A stretch of 10,115 bases of DNA from Candidatus Omnitrophota bacterium (lineage in GTDB: Bacteria > Omnitrophota > Gorgyraeia > JACOVV01). Below are positions 5,811 to 10,115 of this stretch, one piece after another (position 1 is the stretch's first letter; the number at the start of each line of letters is the position of its first letter). The notes beneath the pieces are model-generated. The model had not been told where the DNA came from. It worked only from the letters and a program-made list of their open reading frames with translations, and made no database searches. The stretch lies in the NCBI GenBank assembly GCA_016177145.1, contig JACOVV010000140.1:1-10115 (forward strand), given 5' to 3'. The position numbers were made by a program, and so were the translations under genes.

Positions 5811-5895
5811 CACAGAAGACAGAAGTCAGAGGATAGAAGACAGCTTCTTCGACTCTCCTTCTGTTTTCTGTCCTCTCTCTTCTGACTTCTGATCT
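5811..5895. repeat. Purine-rich imperfect inverted repeat spanning the end of thrC and the thrC-cysO gap
   Basis: On the plus strand CAGAAGTCAGA (5820-5830) is matched by its exact reverse complement TCTGACTTCTG (5881-5891), with further degenerate AGAAGACAG / CTGTTTTCTG pairing between them. The arms are built from variants of CAGAAG, which look like a short-period repeat. The thrC stop (5826-5828) lies inside the left arm, so about 22 terminal codons of thrC are repeat-derived. The element could fold in the RNA between thrC and cysO; there is no T-run that would make it a classical terminator. Confidence 0.7.
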
Positions 5896-7118
5896 TGATG
5901 AAAACAAGCTTCAAAAGCGGCTAGATTCGGTTTAATCACTTTCGCTCCGCCTACATGGTTTTGTACCGCTTCTTGCGTTTTCAATCCCTGTCCAGTGATC
6001 GACACCACAATGGATTCATTCTTAGGAATCTTGCCTTGTTCGATCAATTTCTTAGTCACCGCCAGCGTGACACCACCGGCGGTCTCGGTAAACACCCCTT
6101 CGGTGCTGGCTAAAAGCTTGATCGCATCAATGATTTCCTGGTCACTGGCTTCTTCTCCCCATCCCCCTGTCTTGCGCACGGTGTCCATCGCATAGTAGCC
6201 ATCGGCCGGGTTCCCAATCGCCAGTGATTTAGCGATTGTTTTCGGCTTGATCGGCTTGATCACTTCGCTTTTCTCTTTAATGGCCGTCACCACTGGAGAA
6301 CATCCTTGCGGCTGTGCGGCGTAAACTTTCGTTTTGAGCTCCGGGATAAGCTCCAAATCGTGGAATTCCTTAAACGCTTTCCAGATCTTGGAGATCAGCG
6401 ACCCTCCAGCAATGGGAACAACGATATTTTGAGGCGCTCTCCAGCCCATCTGTTCCAAGATTTCATAGCCGTAGGTCTTGGATCCTTCAGCGTAAAAGGG
6501 CCGAATATTGATGTTCACAAAAGCCCATTGATACTTGGCGGCAATCTCCGTACAGAGGCGATTGACTTCATCATAGTTTCCTTCGACACCAATCAGATAA
6601 GCTCCATAAACCAGCGAGCCGATAATCTTGCCCAGCTCCAGATCCGCCGGGATAAACACGTATCGCTTGAAGTTTCCGATGGCGCCGTGAGAAGCCACCG
6701 CATTGGCCAAGTTCCCTGTGGAAGCGCACGCCACGGTATCAAATCCGAACTCTCTGGCCTTAGAAAGAGCCACGGCCACAACCCGGTCCTTGAAAGAGAG
6801 CGTCGGGTGACTGACAGAATCATCTTTAACGTACAATTCCTTAACCCCCAGCGCTTTAGCCAGGTTATTGGCTTTGAAAAAAGGGGTGTGCCCCGATTGC
6901 AGGCCACAGGTGGGATCTCCATCGATGGGAAGCAGTTCACGATACCGCCAGAGGCTTTTGGGGCCGGAGAGAATCTTTTCCTTGGTCAGAACTCTCTTGA
7001 TGGCGGCGTAGTCATAAGTAACTTCCAATGACCCGAAACAGTATTCGCAGACATAGACCACCTCTTTTGGATACTCTCGACCACATTCCCGGCATCTGAG
7101 ACCTTTGACAAAACTCAT
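5826..7118 (-). CDS. thrC: Threonine synthase (PLP-dependent) with a repeat-derived C-terminal tail
   Basis: PLP enzyme of fold type II that converts O-phosphohomoserine to threonine in the cytoplasm. A rubredoxin-like zinc ribbon opens the protein (C9-x2-C12 and C24-x2-C27), followed by S-G-H-T-P-F (75-80), the Schiff-base lysine K110 in T-L-S-F-K-D-R, and A-S-T-G-N-L-A-N-A-V for phosphate and cofactor binding. Length is 430 residues. ATG 7118 was chosen because AGGTG lies about five bases upstream; a GTG at 7124 overlaps the cysK stop and would add two residues. The last about 22 residues (D-Q-K-S-E-E-R-G-Q-K-T-E...) are charged, low-complexity and come from the inverted repeat at 5811-5895, so the ancestral C-terminus probably ended near F-E-A-C-F-H. 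Its place inside a sulfur-carrier operon raises the possibility of a sulfur reaction on phosphohomoserine, but the sequence itself looks like an ordinary ThrC. Confidence 0.9.
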   Translation of the reverse strand: MSFVKGLRCRECGREYPKEVVYVCEYCFGSLEVTYDYAAIKRVLTKEKILSGPKSLWRYRELLPIDGDPTCGLQSGHTPFFKANNLAKALGVKELYVKDDSVSHPTLSFKDRVVAVALSKAREFGFDTVACASTGNLANAVASHGAIGNFKRYVFIPADLELGKIIGSLVYGAYLIGVEGNYDEVNRLCTEIAAKYQWAFVNINIRPFYAEGSKTYGYEILEQMGWRAPQNIVVPIAGGSLISKIWKAFKEFHDLELIPELKTKVYAAQPQGCSPVVTAIKEKSEVIKPIKPKTIAKSLAIGNPADGYYAMDTVRKTGGWGEEASDQEIIDAIKLLASTEGVFTETAGGVTLAVTKKLIEQGKIPKNESIVVSITGQGLKTQEAVQNHVGGAKVIKPNLAAFEACFHQDQKSEERGQKTEGESKKLSSIL

Positions 7119-7120
7119 GT

Positions 7121-8047
7121 TCACACCTGTTCCATAAAGTACTGTTCAATGTTGTGGTATCTTTCTCCCGTATCTGGAAGAATCACAACAACCCGTTTCT
7201 TCGGCCCTAATTGGCGGGCAATCCGCAGAGCCGCGAACACGGCCGCCCCCGCGGAAATCCCCGATGAAATTCCCTCTTCCCTTGATAATCGCTGGTACAT
7301 TTGGTAAGCGTCTTCATCCGTCACGGGAATTACCTCGTCAATTACCCGGCGGTTCAACACTTCGGGAATAAAACCCGCTCCGATCCCCTGAATTTTATGC
7401 GGCCCAGCGGCTCCGCCGGAGAGCATTTTTGAACTCTCCGGCTCTACCGCAATCACCTTGACCGACGGGTCATTCTGTTTTAGAACTTCTCCGACACCGG
7501 TCACGGTTCCGCCTGTCCCAACACCGGCGACAAAAGCATTCAAGCGTCCTTCCGTGTCTTCCAAAATCTCTTTCGCTGTCGTCCGCCGGTGAATCTCCGG
7601 ATTAGCTGGATTTTTAAACTGCTGAGGCATGAAAGCGTTCGGAATGGACGCCGTCAACGCTTCCGCTTTTTTTACCGCCCCCATCATCCCGTCGATCGCA
7701 GGAGTCAGCACCACCTGCGCCCCGAGCCGTTCCAGGAACCCAACCCGCTCCATACTCATACTCTCCGGCATGGTGAGAATAACCCGGTATCCCTTGATGG
7801 CCCCTATCAACGCCAACCCAATGCCGGTATTCCCGCTGGTAGGTTCCACAAGAGTCCCTCCCGGCTGGATCTTCTTTTCTCGTTCCGCTTCCTGAATCAT
7901 GTTCAGGGCGATCCGGTCTTTAATGCTCCCGCCTGGATTATAGGACTCCAATTTACCCAGAACCTCTGCGGCCCCCTGAGGAACTATTCGATTCAGCCGG
8001 ATCATGGGGGTCTTTCCGATTAATTCTAACACGTTACTATAGATCAA
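7121..8047 (-). CDS. cysK: Cysteine synthase, CysK-type (O-acetylserine or O-phosphoserine sulfhydrylase)
   Basis: PLP-dependent beta-replacement enzyme of 308 residues that makes cysteine from an activated serine and a sulfur donor. The cofactor lysine K43 (in N-P-G-G-S-I-K-D-R), the substrate loop P-T-S-G-N-T-G (69-75), the phosphate-binding G-V-G-T-G-G-T-V-T-G and the I-Q-G-I-G-A-G-F-I-P segment are all complete. The last segment is characteristic of CysK rather than of mycobacterial CysM. Even so, the operon with a CysO carrier and a Mec-like protease suggests that it uses the carrier thiocarboxylate as sulfur source; whether the acceptor is O-acetylserine or O-phosphoserine cannot be told. 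It starts at TTG 8047, overlapping the protease gene by 11 bases, and its stop overlaps the region of the thrC start. Confidence 0.88.
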   Translation of the reverse strand: MIYSNVLELIGKTPMIRLNRIVPQGAAEVLGKLESYNPGGSIKDRIALNMIQEAEREKKIQPGGTLVEPTSGNTGIGLALIGAIKGYRVILTMPESMSMERVGFLERLGAQVVLTPAIDGMMGAVKKAEALTASIPNAFMPQQFKNPANPEIHRRTTAKEILEDTEGRLNAFVAGVGTGGTVTGVGEVLKQNDPSVKVIAVEPESSKMLSGGAAGPHKIQGIGAGFIPEVLNRRVIDEVIPVTDEDAYQMYQRLSREEGISSGISAGAAVFAALRIARQLGPKKRVVVILPDTGERYHNIEQYFMEQV

Positions 8048-8453
8048 CTTTCAACTCCTCAGGCGTGATTTCTTTTTCCACAACCCGGTATCCCCTGGCT
8101 ACAGGACAACGCCGATCCTTTAGGGAGATTATAACATACACAGCGTCCGGGTAAAAAGCTAGATTTATGTCGGTCTGAGAAGGGTAGGGCTCGCTCGCCA
8201 CATGGGAATGGAAAATACCGATCATTTCCTTCTCCTCGCGGCGGATCGATTGAGTGACTTTAAGAAGCTCCAGCGAATCCATCGTATACCTGACCGCGCT
8301 TCCTTTTACGCTTCCATCATCCGCGTTTTTCATGCGGTAGACCTTTTCCACCTTCCCTTTTTTACCCGATAGAATACCGCAGGCCTCCGAAGGATACCAT
8401 TGCAAGCAATGATCGATCATTTGTTGATACAGTTGAGAGGGTATTCGCAACAT
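8037..8453 (-). CDS. mec: JAMM/Mov34 (M67) metallopeptidase, Mec-like
   Basis: Zinc isopeptidase/carboxypeptidase-type protein of 138 residues. The JAMM metal site is complete: E23 (in S-E-A-C-G-I-L), H82 and H84 (F-H-S-H) and the S92-x-x-D95 ending. In mycobacteria the homologous Mec hydrolyses the CysO-cysteine adduct to free cysteine; in other bacteria JAMM proteases trim residues after Gly-Gly of sulfur carriers. Here both activities are plausible, because the carrier in this operon ends Gly-Gly-Val. ATG 8453 was chosen since M-L-R-I-P is the usual family opening; a TTG at 8465 would add four residues. Neither has a clear Shine-Dalgarno site, the upstream minus-strand sequence being anti-SD-like (CTCCTC). 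It is 40 bases downstream of the GGDEF gene and overlaps cysK. Confidence 0.87.
   Translation of the reverse strand: MLRIPSQLYQQMIDHCLQWYPSEACGILSGKKGKVEKVYRMKNADDGSVKGSAVRYTMDSLELLKVTQSIRREEKEMIGIFHSHVASEPYPSQTDINLAFYPDAVYVIISLKDRRCPVARGYRVVEKEITPEELKVDL
8055..8060 (-). promoter_or_regulatory. cysK: Shine-Dalgarno site supporting a TTG start for cysK
   Basis: GAGGAG on the minus strand ends seven bases before TTG 8047. The protein then opens I-Y-S-N-V-L-E-L-I-G-K-T-P as in the family, with no in-frame ATG nearby, so the rare TTG start is well supported. The site lies within the last codons of the upstream protease gene. Confidence 0.7.
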
Positions 8454-8493
8454 GAGATTTAACAATGAGGAGTTATGCTACGGCAACTCGTCT

Positions 8494-9441
8494 TCAAACT
8501 TTTTCATCCGTGAGGCAGACCCGGTTTTTCCCAAGCCGTTTGGCTTCATAGAGCATTTTATCCGCCAGCCCCACGAGTTTCATTTTTTCTTCGGCATCGG
8601 CGGGATAACTGCTAATGCCAATACTGACGGTTATTTTCTGGTCAGTCCCCTCCACTAAATTAGTCTGTTCTACCAGACGGCGCAGGCGTTTGGCGAGATC
8701 GTAAGTGTCTTCTTTGGCGCTCTGCGTCGCGATGATCACAAATTCATCGCCGCCGTATCTCGCGGCGACATCCGCGCGGCGAATGGAGTTCGTCAGGAGC
8801 CCTCCCACTCTCTGGAGGACCCGGTCCCCTGTTAAGTGCCCAAAGGTATCATTGACCAGTTTGAAATTATCAATATCGATCATGAGCAGCCCCAGTTGAA
8901 GCCGGTACCGCTTCGCGCGAACAACTTCCTTTTCCAAAACCTCTTCGAAATACCGTTTATTAAAGAGATCCGTCAATGTGTCTAGGATGGCTAGTTGTTG
9001 AAACTTATCTTTCTGACGGGCGTCCTTCAAAAGGCGCTGTCTCTCGGCAGCGCGATCAACAATGATCCTCATGGTCGCGATATTGAACGGTTTCGTGATG
9101 TAGTCGTAAGCCCCCCGGCGGATCGCCTCTACGGCGGACTCCACGGAAGCATAAGCCGTGATGACAATGACACAGCAATCGTTGTTGAGGTTCTTCACGT
9201 GCTGGATCACTTCCACTCCGCTAATTCCCGGCATCCGCATATCAGTGATGACGATCTCAAACGGGCTTTTCTTAGCCAGTTCGATGGCCTCCTCTCCGCT
9301 GGAAGCAGCCACCACGTCATACCCCTGGCCCTGCAAGACCTCGCTTAAGAGAGTCCTGACGCTTGTCTCATCGTCAACAATTAAAACGCGGATTTTATCC
9401 GTTCCTATCCTGTTTGATTCCATTATGGCAATCTCCGTCAT
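8494..9441 (-). CDS. Response regulator with REC and GGDEF domains (diguanylate cyclase)
   Basis: Two-domain cytoplasmic response regulator of 315 residues that would make cyclic di-GMP when phosphorylated. The REC domain (about 16-135) has the acidic pair D23/D24, phospho-acceptor D67, switch T95 and K117. A helical linker leads to the GGDEF domain (about 150-310), where the catalytic R-Y-G-G-D-E-F (G230-F234) is intact. R221-x-x-D224 lies five residues before GGDEF, so the product-inhibition I-site is also present. The layout is PleD/WspR-like without an EAL domain. The start at ATG 9441 has GGAGG ten bases upstream; a second ATG at 9423 is also possible. It follows the histidine kinase by two bases, making the two a clear cognate pair. 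Confidence 0.93.
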   Translation of the reverse strand: MTEIAIMESNRIGTDKIRVLIVDDETSVRTLLSEVLQGQGYDVVAASSGEEAIELAKKSPFEIVITDMRMPGISGVEVIQHVKNLNNDCCVIVITAYASVESAVEAIRRGAYDYITKPFNIATMRIIVDRAAERQRLLKDARQKDKFQQLAILDTLTDLFNKRYFEEVLEKEVVRAKRYRLQLGLLMIDIDNFKLVNDTFGHLTGDRVLQRVGGLLTNSIRRADVAARYGGDEFVIIATQSAKEDTYDLAKRLRRLVEQTNLVEGTDQKITVSIGISSYPADAEEKMKLVGLADKMLYEAKRLGKNRVCLTDEKV

Positions 9442-9443
9442 GG

Positions 9444-10115
9444 TTAAGCTGCCTCCGCCTGTAAATAGACGGTAAAGGTAGCGCCTTGATTCGGCTCGCT
9501 CTCTACTTTGATCTCTCCCCGATGATCTTGAATGATACCATAACTGATGGAAAGTCCCAATCCAGTTCCCTGTCCTATCGGTTTTGTCGTGAAGAACGGA
9601 TCAAAAATCTTATCCAAGTATTCTGGAATGATCCCGCATCCAGTGTCCTTAAACGAAACAGCCATCATTCCGGGTTTCTCGGAGTTCCTTCGAACAGTGA
9701 CCCAGAGGTCTCCTCCATTAGGCATTGCCTGATCCGCATTCAAAATAATATTGGTGAACACCTGTTGCAATTGATTCCCATCTCCCCGCACAGTAGGAAG
9801 ATTTTCTTCTATCTCCTGGTGTACTTTGATCCGGTGCATTTCTAACTGGTGCTGGGTTAAATTGAATGTATTTTGAAGGACCTCCCTGATCGACGTGGAT
9901 TGGAAAACCGGCTTCTCTTGGATGCCTCCCCTTGAAAACCGAAGCAGGCCGTCAATGATTCGCTTACAGCGCTGTCCCTCCGTCTCAATGGTCTGCAGAT
10001 ATCGTGATATCTGCTCTTTGAGATCGGTAGAATTGATCTGATCTGCTTTCTCGCGAGCCAATTGAGCGTACCCTAACACAGCGCCCATCGGGTTGTTGAG
10101 CTCATGCGCAACCCC
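9444..10115 (-). CDS. Sensor histidine kinase, C-terminal part (HisKA-HATPase)
   Basis: C-terminal 223 residues of a two-component histidine kinase; the sensor region lies beyond the window. The first visible residues hold the phospho-acceptor box A-H-E-L-N-N-P (histidine codon 10104-10106), so translation continues off the right edge and the first in-frame ATG (10088) is not the start. The ATP-binding domain is complete: N box (Q-V-F-T-N-I-I-L-N-A-D-Q-A), G1 box D-T-G-C-G-I, F box F-D-P-F-F-T-T-K and G2 box G-Q-G-T-G-L-G-L-S. The H-E-L-N-N-P form is typical of NtrB/HPK4-like kinases. Its stop is separated from the GGDEF regulator by two bases, so it probably phosphorylates that protein. The signal sensed is unknown. 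Confidence 0.93.
   Translation of the reverse strand, partial: GVAHELNNPMGAVLGYAQLAREKADQINSTDLKEQISRYLQTIETEGQRCKRIIDGLLRFSRGGIQEKPVFQSTSIREVLQNTFNLTQHQLEMHRIKVHQEIEENLPTVRGDGNQLQQVFTNIILNADQAMPNGGDLWVTVRRNSEKPGMMAVSFKDTGCGIIPEYLDKIFDPFFTTKPIGQGTGLGLSISYGIIQDHRGEIKVESEPNQGATFTVYLQAEAA

Noticed and set aside
5790..5813. GTG start at 5813 for the CysO-type carrier
   Set aside because: ATG 5789 has an optimal GGAGG and gives the canonical N-terminus; the extra eight residues come from spacer and repeat sequence.
6306..7031. 241-codon open frame on the plus strand
   Set aside because: It lies wholly antisense to threonine synthase, whose zinc ribbon and PLP motifs are complete; the translation shows no recognisable domain.
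7589..8023. 144-codon plus-strand open frame
   Set aside because: Antisense to the well-supported cysteine synthase; composition is a shadow of that gene.

Overview
The window comes from a free-living Gram-negative-type bacterium of intermediate GC content that makes extended hopanoids. No 16S or taxon marker is present. The combination of hopanoid genes, a long cyanobacterial/plant-type IspH and a CysO-type sulfur-carrier operon would fit Nitrospirota or a neighbouring environmental phylum such as NC10, but this is a guess from gene content and not a demonstrated placement. Gene density is very high: no non-coding stretch exceeds about 45 bases.

Left half, plus strand (1-5221): a tightly packed, often overlapping gene string. 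It holds a flippase-like/HpnL-type membrane protein (5' end cut off by the window), the hopanoid-associated epimerase/reductase hpnA, the hopanoid-associated phosphorylase hpnG, a LicC/IMPCT-like nucleotidyltransferase, a CDP-alcohol phosphatidyltransferase with a perfect signature, and ispH. Together they look like an isoprenoid/hopanoid operon: IspH supplies C5 precursors, HpnG and HpnA act on the C35 side chain, and the nucleotidyltransferase/CDP-alcohol transferase pair could make and attach a phospho-polyol head group. The lipid that receives the head group is unknown.

Right half, minus strand (10115-5253, read right to left): a histidine kinase (N-terminal part outside the window), a REC-GGDEF diguanylate cyclase response regulator, a JAMM/Mov34 (Mec-like) metallopeptidase, a CysK-type cysteine synthase, threonine synthase, a CysO-type ubiquitin-like sulfur carrier ending in Gly-Gly-Val, and a stand-alone NIL-domain protein. 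The last five form a protein-thiocarboxylate amino-acid sulfur operon of the mycobacterial Mec/CysO/CysM kind, expanded with thrC and NIL. The extra Val after Gly-Gly implies that the carrier must be trimmed before activation, and the JAMM protease two genes upstream of thrC is the obvious candidate. The two half-operons converge at 5222-5252.

The most unusual structural signal is a set of short palindromic elements inside genes. A 63-bp double-hairpin element is inserted in frame in hpnA, flanked by 7-bp direct repeats. A perfect 34-bp palindrome with the same TGTAGGGGC end lies in frame in the next gene, hpnG. A different, purine-rich inverted repeat has rewritten the last about 20 codons of threonine synthase and the thrC-cysO junction. 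All three leave the reading frames open, so the elements are translated.
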